Source of the DNA: JAEUHM01 sp964538625
Lineage (GTDB): Bacteria > Verrucomicrobiota > Verrucomicrobiia > Verrucomicrobiales > Verrucomicrobiaceae
Direction: 5' to 3'
Assembly (NCBI GenBank): GCA_964538625.1
Contig: CAZIGH010000011.1
Location: 1-64,000, forward strand
DNA length: 64,000 bases
Each line of letters begins with the position of its first letter. The first letter of the stretch is position 1. Positions 26,346 through 33,989 of this stretch are shown here, piece by piece. A model generated the notes under the pieces. It saw nothing but the letters and a program-made list of their open reading frames with translations. It searched no databases and was not told where the DNA came from. Made by a program: the position numbers and the translations under genes.

Positions 26346-26777
26346 ATGAGCACCAAGGAATCAGCACCCACCATTGAGACCCGCGAAGAGGTCATGTTTT
26401 TCGACACAGACTGCGGCGGCGTGGTCCACAACATTGCCTACCTTCGTATGATCGAAACGGCACGAACCCGTCTCGCAGCCAAGCTGGGTATGGCGCTGCG
26501 GGATATGTCAGAGACGCAGCTTTTTCCCGTCGTGGTGCGCACGGAGATCGACTACCGCCGCCCGGCGCGACTTGCGGACGAGCTGGTCATTGTTGGCCGC
26601 CTGGAGAGCATCGAGCGTGCGAGGTTCTGGTGTTCTTTTGAGATGAGACGTGCCTTGGATGAGGAGCTCATCGTGACGTGCCGTCAGCAACTTGCGCTGG
26701 TGCAGATGCCTGCCGGGCGTCCGGTGCGACTTCCGGAGGATTGGAAAGTGCGTTTTTCTCACCTTGTGGCTCGCTAG
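26346..26777 (+). CDS. YbgC/FadM-type acyl-CoA thioesterase
   Basis: The 143-residue hot-dog-fold protein carries the signature VMFFDTDCGGVVHNIAYLRM (about 17-36). It contains the catalytic Asp and the VVHN-Y segment of the 4-hydroxybenzoyl-CoA thioesterase/YbgC family. Such enzymes hydrolyse acyl-CoAs; in many bacteria ybgC precedes tol-pal genes, but none are here. A 2-bp gap separates its stop from the zincin gene start, so the two are likely co-transcribed. Confidence 0.9.
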   Translation: MSTKESAPTIETREEVMFFDTDCGGVVHNIAYLRMIETARTRLAAKLGMALRDMSETQLFPVVVRTEIDYRRPARLADELVIVGRLESIERARFWCSFEMRRALDEELIVTCRQQLALVQMPAGRPVRLPEDWKVRFSHLVAR

Positions 26778-26779
26778 TT

Positions 26780-27160
26780 ATGGAACGCCGTTCTTTTCAT
26801 CAGCCGAACCGTGGTCGCCTGGAGAGACTGGCTTCTGGGGTGATTCGCCAGATCATGCGGAGGCTGCCGACGGACCTGAGGGAAGCGGCGGCGCAGTGTC
26901 AGATCGAGGTGGCGTGGGGTGCCGAACTGGAGGCTGACCCGGAGCTACTGGGATACTTCGAGGGAAGGTCTCTATTGGACCCCGCGCCGGAGAGTGCGGC
27001 TGAGCTGCCGCGGATTCTTTTGTTTGTGGATCACTTGTGGGAGTTCGCCGAAAGGTCGGTGCCGGCATTTGAGAACGAGGTGGCTACGACGCTGCTCCAT
27101 GAGCTTGGTCACTATCTTGGGCTGGATGAAGAGGAGATTGCGGAGCGGGGTCTTGAATGA
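26780..27160 (+). CDS. Small zincin-type metallopeptidase
   Basis: The 126-residue protein has the zinc motif HELGHYLGLDE (His107, Glu108, His111, Asp116), an HExxHxxGxxD arrangement. This matches the minimal metalloprotease (zincin_1/DUF1025) family, whose members are about 110-130 residues long. There is no signal peptide, so it is probably cytoplasmic. The ATG at 26780 follows the thioesterase stop by 2 bp; the frame is open further upstream but only inside that gene. Substrate unknown. Confidence 0.87.
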   Translation: MERRSFHQPNRGRLERLASGVIRQIMRRLPTDLREAAAQCQIEVAWGAELEADPELLGYFEGRSLLDPAPESAAELPRILLFVDHLWEFAERSVPAFENEVATTLLHELGHYLGLDEEEIAERGLE

Positions 27161-27181
27161 GGTGCAAGTTCCGCTTGTTTG

Positions 27182-28288
27182 ATGGGTAGAAGTGTCATGC
27201 GCTCACCTCTTGTTTTCGACTGTCATCTGGATCTCAGCCTCAACGGCATGGAGTATAACCGTGATCTGCGGCTACCCGTCCCTGAGTTGCGACGCCGTGA
27301 GCAGGGGATGACCGATCTCAAGGGCCGTGCGGCTATGACGACTGCTTTTCCAGAAATGCGTGCGGGGCGTGTAGGCATTTGTGTGGCGACTCAGCTCGCC
27401 GGGTGCATGACTGGCGCAAGGCCGATCGCTAACTGGATGTCCCCTGAACAAGCCTGGGCGCAAACGCAGGGGCAGCTCGCTTGGTATCGGGCCCTGGAGG
27501 AGGAAGGAACGATGAGGCAGATCTGGGGTAGTGCTGACCTGGATGCAGCGATCACACACTGGCAGGGTGACGAGCCAGATGCGGGCAAGCCCATCTATTA
27601 CATTCTCAGCCTCGAAGGTGCGGACTCCATAAGGACCATCAACCATCTGGAGAAGGTTTGGCAGCAGGGTCTTCGTGCGCTGGGGCCGGCTCACTATGGC
27701 GTCGGCCGTTGGGCACTGGGTCACGATCAAGTGGGCAGGCTCTCTGCAAAGGGACGTGACTTGGTGAAAGAGATGGAGCGCCTGGGAATCATCCTGGATC
27801 TGACTCATCTAAGTGATGGCTGTTTTTGGGATGCGCTCGAAGTTCATCAGGGTGCGGTGTGGGCCAGCCACTCCAACTGCCGGTCTCTAGTACCGGACCC
27901 CAGGCAGTTCGCGGATGACCAGATCAAGGCCATCATAGAGCGCGGCGGTGTGATCGGCGCTGCTCTGGATGCTTGGATGATGATTCCAGGCTGGATTCGT
28001 GGACAGACCACGCCGGCAGAGACGGGTTTGAAACTCGAGGTCATGGTGGATCACATTGATCATGTGTGCCAGCTCGCGGGAAATGCGCTGCACGCTGGCA
28101 TCGGCACGGATCTGGACGGTGGCTACGGTACTGAGCAGACACCCTACGACTTGGACACGATCGCTGACTTGGCTAGGCTCCCAGAAATGTTATCAAAGCG
28201 CGGCTACACCACGTCTGACATAGAAAACATCCTCAGCGGCAACTATTTGCGGCTATTGAAGCAGCACTGGGAGAAGCGTGGAATCTGA
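27182..28288 (+). CDS. Membrane dipeptidase (peptidase M19)
   Basis: The 368-residue zinc enzyme of the renal dipeptidase family has the N-terminal metal motif FDCHLDLSLNG (His15, Asp17). The bridging Glu lies in YYILSLEGADS, and LGPAHYGVGRWALGHD, LDLTHLSD and SHSNCRSLVP supply the later His ligands. The C-terminal GIGTDLDGGYG is typical. Family members cleave dipeptides including D-amino acids. An upstream TTG at 27179 and ATG at 27182 or 27197 are all possible starts; 27182 is chosen. Confidence 0.92.
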   Translation: MGRSVMRSPLVFDCHLDLSLNGMEYNRDLRLPVPELRRREQGMTDLKGRAAMTTAFPEMRAGRVGICVATQLAGCMTGARPIANWMSPEQAWAQTQGQLAWYRALEEEGTMRQIWGSADLDAAITHWQGDEPDAGKPIYYILSLEGADSIRTINHLEKVWQQGLRALGPAHYGVGRWALGHDQVGRLSAKGRDLVKEMERLGIILDLTHLSDGCFWDALEVHQGAVWASHSNCRSLVPDPRQFADDQIKAIIERGGVIGAALDAWMMIPGWIRGQTTPAETGLKLEVMVDHIDHVCQLAGNALHAGIGTDLDGGYGTEQTPYDLDTIADLARLPEMLSKRGYTTSDIENILSGNYLRLLKQHWEKRGI

Positions 28289-28302
28289 ATGTTTGCGGAG
28301 CT

Positions 28303-31300
28303 TCAAGGTGTGATGGTGACCTCATTGGTCCCCCCGGGAAGCATGGTGCCAGTGATGGTGCTGCTGACTTCGCACTGGTAGCTGCCTGCGTCTGTGGCGG
28401 CGAGGTTTTTGATAACCAGTGTGTTGGTGGTAGCACCGCTGATTTTGCCGGTGAGGTTGGAAACAGGGTCCCCGTCCTTTTTCCAAACGAAGGTAAGGCC
28501 TTCACCGGCCACTGGAACGGTGAGTGCGAGCTGGCCGCGTTCCTTGCCACTGACGCTGCGCGGTGCGGTGTCCACGACGGCTATTTTGGCTGCCGGGCTG
28601 GTCACCACGTCGCGACCATTTCCCATGCGGACTTGAAAGCTGCCAGCGGTGGAGAGTTGGACGTTCGTGAGTTCCAGGATGGAGTTTGTACGACCTGCCA
28701 AAGCGGTGCCGTTCTTGAGCCACTGAAAGGTAGGTGTGATGTCGCCCAAGGTGGTGGTGGTGAGAGTGACCGAACCTCCTCGTTGTAACAAATGGGAGCG
28801 AGGAATTTCGTCGAACCATGGCAGTTCACCAATGACGGCTACAAAGCCATCCTTTTTCCTTCCCTTCATGCTGTAGCGTGCACGACCTGAGAAGTCGGTA
28901 GCTGCATTCGGCTGGTCGGCCTCCTGGAAGGTGAGCCCGGCATAGAGCCTCCCATTCGGAGCAAAAACAAGATCCGCCTGCTCGCTCTCAGACCCGATCG
29001 TAAGATTCCCGAATGCCGGCAGATCCCACTTTGGCAGCAAGGTGCTAGGCTCTAAGAGGACGGCGCGATAGCCCGGCAGTCCGAAGCGCCGACCGTTGAC
29101 GCTGAGCATGCCGGCACCGTCGATGAGCAGCCACGCTACACCTCGCACGGGGTCGATGTTGACGGAGCAACCTTTTCCATGCGGAAGCGTGATGCCCTGA
29201 ATGACGTTACCCGTTGCACCATCGAGTCGGCGGAGCACAGCGGTCTGGGATGCTGGATCATAGCGGTCACCCTCGTAGCCAGTGACCCAGAGGTCTCCGC
29301 TCGCATCGACTACGGATGCGAAATACATTCCTTCTGTATCCGGAGAATGAACCCACAAGAGAGAACCATCCACGTCGTACTTCAGGGCAAGCGGTGATGC
29401 ATCGTTGAGGGAACTGAGGGTGTGATAATCATTAGGGGTGGAACTACGTAACACACGACTATTGGGCCCGGCTGATCCCGCAGCGAAAACCGCATTGGTC
29501 GCATCCACAGCAACAGACCAAATGGCTGTCTGGCCACTGTCATTCGCGCTGAAAATGTCGCGCATCCATTCCAGAGTGCCATTTCCGTCGTAACGGCCTA
29601 CCATGCCTCGGAAACTTCGGTGGCTCGGCGTTCCAAGCACCGTGCCGGAGAACTTTCCGTATCCCTGAAAGTGCCCGCCTGTCGCGACCTCACCGGTTCC
29701 ATCTACGGCAACAGTGAGCACATCGGCATTGCTGGTGGGCGAGAAGACGCCTCCGCGCTCGGTTGCCAGTTGGCGTCTCCACTTGAGGATGCCGGTAGAA
29801 GTGTGCTTGGTCAGAAGGCCTGGCTTACCCACTTGCAGGGGGTCATCCATGCCAGTGAAGATGGCACCTGTAAGGTCAGCACTCACGGCATTTGCACCAT
29901 CTCCCTTGGTTGAAACAAGCACTGTTTGCTGCGGTAAGGCTAGGGGTAGGGAGAGTCTCTTCATTACGTGGCCTCCTGCGAACCCGGCGGACCAGAGCAC
30001 GTTATTGCGCAATGAGAGTGCTTTGACGCTGTCATCACTTGTTCCTCCGTATCGGCTGATCCACAGCCAAGTCGCCTGTTTCTGAAGGACCAGTGGTGCA
30101 GCGATGCTTGTGACGGTGCCCCAAGGGTTCTGCACTTGCACGCTATACACTCCTTCATTGGATGGGTTGGCACCGGTCACACGGTAAGTGGGTGAGGTAG
30201 CACCTGTGATGGGCACGCCGTTGAACATCCATTGATAGACCATGGGTGTGGCTCCAGTGGCTGCCACTTTGAAGATGGCTTGCTGATTGTCGTTAACCGT
30301 TTGTGGCCTAGGTTGCGAAGTGATAGTGGGTGCGGCGGGCGATTTGAGACTCAATCGCCGGATAGTGCCATTCCCTGAATCGGCCACATACATCACGCCG
30401 GCGAGTCCGAGGCTGATTCCACGCGGACTCGAAAACAAGGCCGCAGGCCCTACTCCATTTCGTGCTCCTGGCACTCCGGGTGTTCCTGCGATCGTGCTGA
30501 CCACTCCTGCGGGGGTGATGCGACGGATCACGTGATTCGCGGTGTCGCTAACGATGAGGTTGGCCCCGGCATCCATCAAGAGACCGCTGGGAGAGGCGAA
30601 CTGGGCCTTGAGGCCTGAATCATTTTTGTGGCCGGATTTTCCGGCTTGTCCGGCAAAGGTGCTGACAAGGCCCGCTGGTGTGATCTTTCGAATGGTGTGG
30701 TTCCCGCTATCAGCGACATAGATGACCCCTGAATCTGATACCGCGATGCCGCGTGGAGCATTGAACTTGGCCGCTGTACCGTTGCCATTCACGTTTCCAC
30801 TGACGCCTGCGGTGCCGGCCAAAGTGGTGACAGTGCCATCGGGTAGAATTTTGCGTATGAGGTGGTTGCCTGTGTCGCAGACGTAAACGACGCCTGAAGC
30901 AGTGACAGCCAGTGCCGTTGGGCTGGCAAACTCTGCGGCGGTGCCATTTCCGTTCGTTGAACCCGCGATGCCACCTTTCCCTGCAAAGGTCGTGACCTCT
31001 GCGTTGGGGGCAATCTTGCGGATGGTGTGATTCTTGGTATCAGCCACGTAGGCAGTGCCGGCTGCATCGATGGCTACTCCTTCGGGAGCAAAGAAGCTGG
31101 CAGCTGCGCCTATGCCATCACTGCGGCCAGGCGTGGAGGTGCCTGCGAAACTGATGACATCCACTCCTATGGTCAATAGTCGAAGCGCGTTGGATGAGGA
31201 ATCGACGACAAAGACCTGCCCTGCTCCATTGGCGCAGACTCCTGCGGGAGTATGGAAGCGGGCTGTGGCCATCGAACCATCGGTCACGCTCCGCAATCCT

Positions 31301-31407
31301 GGGAATCCACCTTCCAAGCCAGCTTCATACGACTGGGAGAGGGCAGAGATGGAGGGAAAGAGAAGGAGGAAGGGCAGCCAAGGGCTCAATCGAGGCATAA
31401 CTTGCAA
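28303..31407 (-). CDS. Secreted NHL-repeat and Ig-like domain protein
   Basis: The 1034-residue exported protein has a signal peptide followed by a long NHL propeller region (about 30-350; repeats of the type GTAYVADTKNHTIRKI). A first Ig-like domain (about 355-440, TITSQPRPQTVNDNQQAIF) and a second propeller-like region (about 450-850) with DGNGTLEWMRDI follow. A pair of C-terminal Ig-like domains ends the protein (about 860-1034). It resembles large Verrucomicrobial surface or secreted proteins that bind sugars or other proteins. No enzyme motif was seen. Start could also be three codons later. Confidence 0.85.
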   Translation of the reverse strand: MQVMPRLSPWLPFLLLFPSISALSQSYEAGLEGGFPGLRSVTDGSMATARFHTPAGVCANGAGQVFVVDSSSNALRLLTIGVDVISFAGTSTPGRSDGIGAAASFFAPEGVAIDAAGTAYVADTKNHTIRKIAPNAEVTTFAGKGGIAGSTNGNGTAAEFASPTALAVTASGVVYVCDTGNHLIRKILPDGTVTTLAGTAGVSGNVNGNGTAAKFNAPRGIAVSDSGVIYVADSGNHTIRKITPAGLVSTFAGQAGKSGHKNDSGLKAQFASPSGLLMDAGANLIVSDTANHVIRRITPAGVVSTIAGTPGVPGARNGVGPAALFSSPRGISLGLAGVMYVADSGNGTIRRLSLKSPAAPTITSQPRPQTVNDNQQAIFKVAATGATPMVYQWMFNGVPITGATSPTYRVTGANPSNEGVYSVQVQNPWGTVTSIAAPLVLQKQATWLWISRYGGTSDDSVKALSLRNNVLWSAGFAGGHVMKRLSLPLALPQQTVLVSTKGDGANAVSADLTGAIFTGMDDPLQVGKPGLLTKHTSTGILKWRRQLATERGGVFSPTSNADVLTVAVDGTGEVATGGHFQGYGKFSGTVLGTPSHRSFRGMVGRYDGNGTLEWMRDIFSANDSGQTAIWSVAVDATNAVFAAGSAGPNSRVLRSSTPNDYHTLSSLNDASPLALKYDVDGSLLWVHSPDTEGMYFASVVDASGDLWVTGYEGDRYDPASQTAVLRRLDGATGNVIQGITLPHGKGCSVNIDPVRGVAWLLIDGAGMLSVNGRRFGLPGYRAVLLEPSTLLPKWDLPAFGNLTIGSESEQADLVFAPNGRLYAGLTFQEADQPNAATDFSGRARYSMKGRKKDGFVAVIGELPWFDEIPRSHLLQRGGSVTLTTTTLGDITPTFQWLKNGTALAGRTNSILELTNVQLSTAGSFQVRMGNGRDVVTSPAAKIAVVDTAPRSVSGKERGQLALTVPVAGEGLTFVWKKDGDPVSNLTGKISGATTNTLVIKNLAATDAGSYQCEVSSTITGTMLPGGTNEVTITP

Positions 31408-31765
31408 GGAGTTTAGGGACGGAGATTCGCTGATGCAAGACGTCGCGCATCAGCGGGCTGATTGGTGACTTGTGGGTGGTGAGTGCGTGGCGGCTGTAGT
31501 TCGATCCCTTGGTGGGTCAGTCAGTTCTGCATCGATGGAGGTTCGGGACTCTCGATCACGATATTGTTCGCAGAACTGATATGGATGATTGAGATGGGCA
31601 GAGATCTATTTTTATTATTATGGGCTGTGAGTTTGTGAATGACTCTGTTCTTCTGCGATGTGTCGGGAGTTCCACACGCAATGGTGGCGGTAGTGACTTC
31701 GTGAATAGGTCAGTGGCGCTCGGGAATAAGGCTCATAAGTGAGAACTTGCTCATTTTTGAGCAGC
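31408..31765. other. Intergenic region between rnc and the NHL gene
   Basis: No gene was found on either strand. The stretch is richer in A/T than its surroundings around 31600-31640 (atttttattattatgg). A weak hairpin TGCTC-A(T)5-GAGCA lies at about 31750-31770 beside the rnc stop, without a clear T run on the minus strand. It probably carries the 3' region of rnc and the promoter of the divergent NHL gene. Confidence 0.4.
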
Positions 31766-32518
31766 TTATTGTTTTGTGAGAGTGCCAGTTTTGTTCAAAT
31801 CTTGTGAAGAAGTGGAATCTGGTCCGATGTTCTTCAAGAGGTCCGACTCGAGTGCGGCCCTTGCCGCTTCGATCTCAGCGTTCTTCTTGGTGGCTCCGGT
31901 GCCTTCTCCCAGGATGATTTGTTGCCATGAAACTTGTGCTTGATACTGGCGATTGTGGGGTGGGCCCTGTTCGGAGACGATGGTGTAAATGGGTAGGACA
32001 CAAGTCCTAGCCTGGATGATTTCTTGGAGGCGTCCTTTTGGGTTCGGGTCGGACTTGTCGTGGCCTTGTTCTTTGGATTCGATAACAGGGTGAAACAACC
32101 TAAGAACAGTTTGGCAGAGGGCCTCGATCCCTCCATCGAGGTAAATGGCGCCGAGTACCGCCTCAAGGGCATCAGCCAAGGCGGATTCTCGGGTTCGTCC
32201 CCCGCTAGAGCATTCGCCTCGCCCCATCCTGAGTTGTTCGCCCAAGTCGATACTGCGTGCGATTTGTGCCAGGGAGTGGGTGCTTACCAGGGAGGCGCGG
32301 AGTTTGGTCAGCTGACCTTCGTCGGCATCTGGATAACGCTGGTAAAGCAGGGCGGATAGGCTGAGCTGCAATGCGGCATCACCCAGGAACTCGAGACGCT
32401 GATTATGGTGAGAGCGCTTATCGGTCTCGTAGGCGAGGCTGGGGTGGGTGAGCGCCTGTTCGAGCAGGGCCGGATTTTTAAAGTGATGGCCGAGTGTATC
32501 TGCTAGCGCAGCGGGCAT
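31766..32518 (-). CDS. rnc: Ribonuclease III
   Basis: The 250-residue double-strand-specific endoribonuclease processes rRNA precursors and structured mRNAs. The catalytic signature RLEFLGDAALQLSLS (about 41-55) holds the metal-binding Glu and Asp. The second acidic pair lies in LADALEAVLGAIYLDGG, and a C-terminal double-stranded RNA-binding domain occupies about 155-230. A 20-residue Ser/Thr tail follows. Downstream of the tRNA-His gene on the same strand. Confidence 0.95.
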   Translation of the reverse strand: MPAALADTLGHHFKNPALLEQALTHPSLAYETDKRSHHNQRLEFLGDAALQLSLSALLYQRYPDADEGQLTKLRASLVSTHSLAQIARSIDLGEQLRMGRGECSSGGRTRESALADALEAVLGAIYLDGGIEALCQTVLRLFHPVIESKEQGHDKSDPNPKGRLQEIIQARTCVLPIYTIVSEQGPPHNRQYQAQVSWQQIILGEGTGATKKNAEIEAARAALESDLLKNIGPDSTSSQDLNKTGTLTKQ

Positions 32519-32598
32519 GAGAGGCAGGTTGCGAGGTGATGGGTTCGCTTGGCGTCAGGGGTTGCTCATGTCCGACGAAGCCTGGCTTCGTTGCTTGG

Positions 32599-32674
32599 TG
32601 GGGTGATCGACGGGGCTCGAACCCGCAACAACCAGAATCACAATCTGGGGCTCTACCATTGAGCTACGACCACC
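32599..32674 (-). tRNA. trnH: tRNA-His (anticodon GUG)
   Basis: The 76-nucleotide cloverleaf reads on the minus strand with an extra G at the 5' end pairing with C73, the tRNA-His identity feature. The acceptor stem is 7 bp with one G-U pair, and the TPsiC loop GTTCGAA is present. The anticodon arm centre is attGTGatt. The 3' CCA is encoded (TGGGGTGATCG read in reverse at 32599-32609). It lies between pdhA and rnc and is transcribed with them or from its own promoter. Confidence 0.95.
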
Positions 32675-32741
32675 ATTTCGCACCGAGGTGGGTGGGGATA
32701 GTAGTGCAAAACGCTGCGAGCGCCAGCAGATTTTTATGGGA

Positions 32742-33821
32742 TCAATCGTTAAAGAAATGCCGTCCTGTCTGGCCGGCCTGGGTTTGGTTATCGACTTCCC
32801 AATAGATATCTTCAAAGATGGTTTCGGGTTCAGGATAGGGGCTGGCTTCAGCGAAGTCTGCCGAGTCTTCAGCTTCTTGTTGTGCTGCCTTTTCGATCTC
32901 TTTGGATTGGGACTCGGTGAGCACGCCCTCGGTGATCAGGGTATCGCGCCACACATTGATGGGGTCATGTTCTCGCTGGTAGCGTTCGACTTCTTCCTTG
33001 GTACGGTATTTGAAGAGATTGGCGTCAGCAACAGAGTGACCGAGGTAGCGGTAGGTGGCGATTTCGAGGAGCGTTGGCTTGCTTTCGGAGTGAGCTCTTT
33101 CCAGGGCGACTTGGGTGCGAGCTCGCACTTCATAAATATCGGTTCCGTTGAACTGTTCCCATTCCATGCCGTAGGCTTCGGCTCGTTGAGCGAGGAAGTC
33201 TCTGTAGGCGGAGGAGCGTTTCTGGCTGGTGCCCATGGAGTATCCGTTGTTTTCGATGATGTAGATGACGGGCAGGTCCCAAAGTGCGGCAAGGTTGAGG
33301 GACTCATGAAAAGCGCCTTGGTTCACGGCACCGTCCCCCAGGTAGCAGAGTGCGGCACCTTTCAGGCCACGGTACTTGAGACCATAAGCGAGACCGAGCC
33401 CTAGAGGAGTCTGACCGGCCACGATGCCATGTCCACCCCAGAAGTTTTTCGTGGGCTCGAAGTAATGCATGGAGCCACCTTTTCCGCGTGAACAGCCTGT
33501 GCCTTTGCCATAAAGCTCAGCCATGCACTCGTTCATGCCCATACCGGCGGCGAGTGCGTGTCCATGGTCCCGGTAAGCAGTGATGACGTGATCGTTCGGG
33601 CCAAGGAGCGACATGGTACCAACGGCGACGGCTTCTTGCCCGATGTAGAGATGAAGAAATCCGCCCATTTTGCCGCCTTGATACTTGGTCAGGGAGACCT
33701 GCTCAAAGCGGCGGATGCGAACCATCTGCTGGAAGAGCTCGATTTTGCGTTCAGCAGTGAGCTGTTGGTTGATTGGGGCGTCGGCGTGGCTGGCAGGGTT
33801 GGAGGTCGCTTTCTTGGCCAT
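32742..33821 (-). CDS. pdhA: Pyruvate dehydrogenase E1 component, alpha subunit
   Basis: The 359-residue thiamine-diphosphate enzyme subunit decarboxylates pyruvate in the pyruvate dehydrogenase complex. Its TPP/Mg signature is GDGAVNQGAFHESLNLA then a 24-residue run ending in the ENNGYSMGTS motif. GGSMHYF and HGIVAGQTPLGLGLA are also conserved. The 25-residue N-terminal Ala/Ser segment is poorly conserved. In most bacteria pdhA is followed by pdhB; here the next features are tRNA-His and rnc, so E1-beta must be elsewhere. Divergent from mnmG. Confidence 0.92.
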   Translation of the reverse strand: MAKKATSNPASHADAPINQQLTAERKIELFQQMVRIRRFEQVSLTKYQGGKMGGFLHLYIGQEAVAVGTMSLLGPNDHVITAYRDHGHALAAGMGMNECMAELYGKGTGCSRGKGGSMHYFEPTKNFWGGHGIVAGQTPLGLGLAYGLKYRGLKGAALCYLGDGAVNQGAFHESLNLAALWDLPVIYIIENNGYSMGTSQKRSSAYRDFLAQRAEAYGMEWEQFNGTDIYEVRARTQVALERAHSESKPTLLEIATYRYLGHSVADANLFKYRTKEEVERYQREHDPINVWRDTLITEGVLTESQSKEIEKAAQQEAEDSADFAEASPYPEPETIFEDIYWEVDNQTQAGQTGRHFFND

Positions 33822-33903
33822 AGGTATCGGAATGGCGGGATTCTAGCAGGGTTGGTCGCTGCCGCAAGGACGGGAATGACTGCTAGGTGGTGGGACTCGT
33901 TTT

Positions 33904-33919
33904 TGTTCCACGTGGAACA
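33904..33919. other. parS centromere-like site 1
   Basis: The perfect 16-bp palindrome tgttccacgtggaaca matches the bacterial parS consensus (TGTTNCACGTGNAACA) bound by ParB for chromosome segregation. It sits in the divergent gap between pdhA and mnmG. No parA or parB gene lies in the window, so the partner is elsewhere. Chance occurrence of this 16-mer twice within 840 bp is very unlikely. Confidence 0.9.
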
Positions 33920-33989
33920 TTTGGGGTGGCCTTCTGGGGTTCTGGAGGTTGCTCAGACGGGAGGGACGGGCTAGGTTGGGGGTCCAAAG

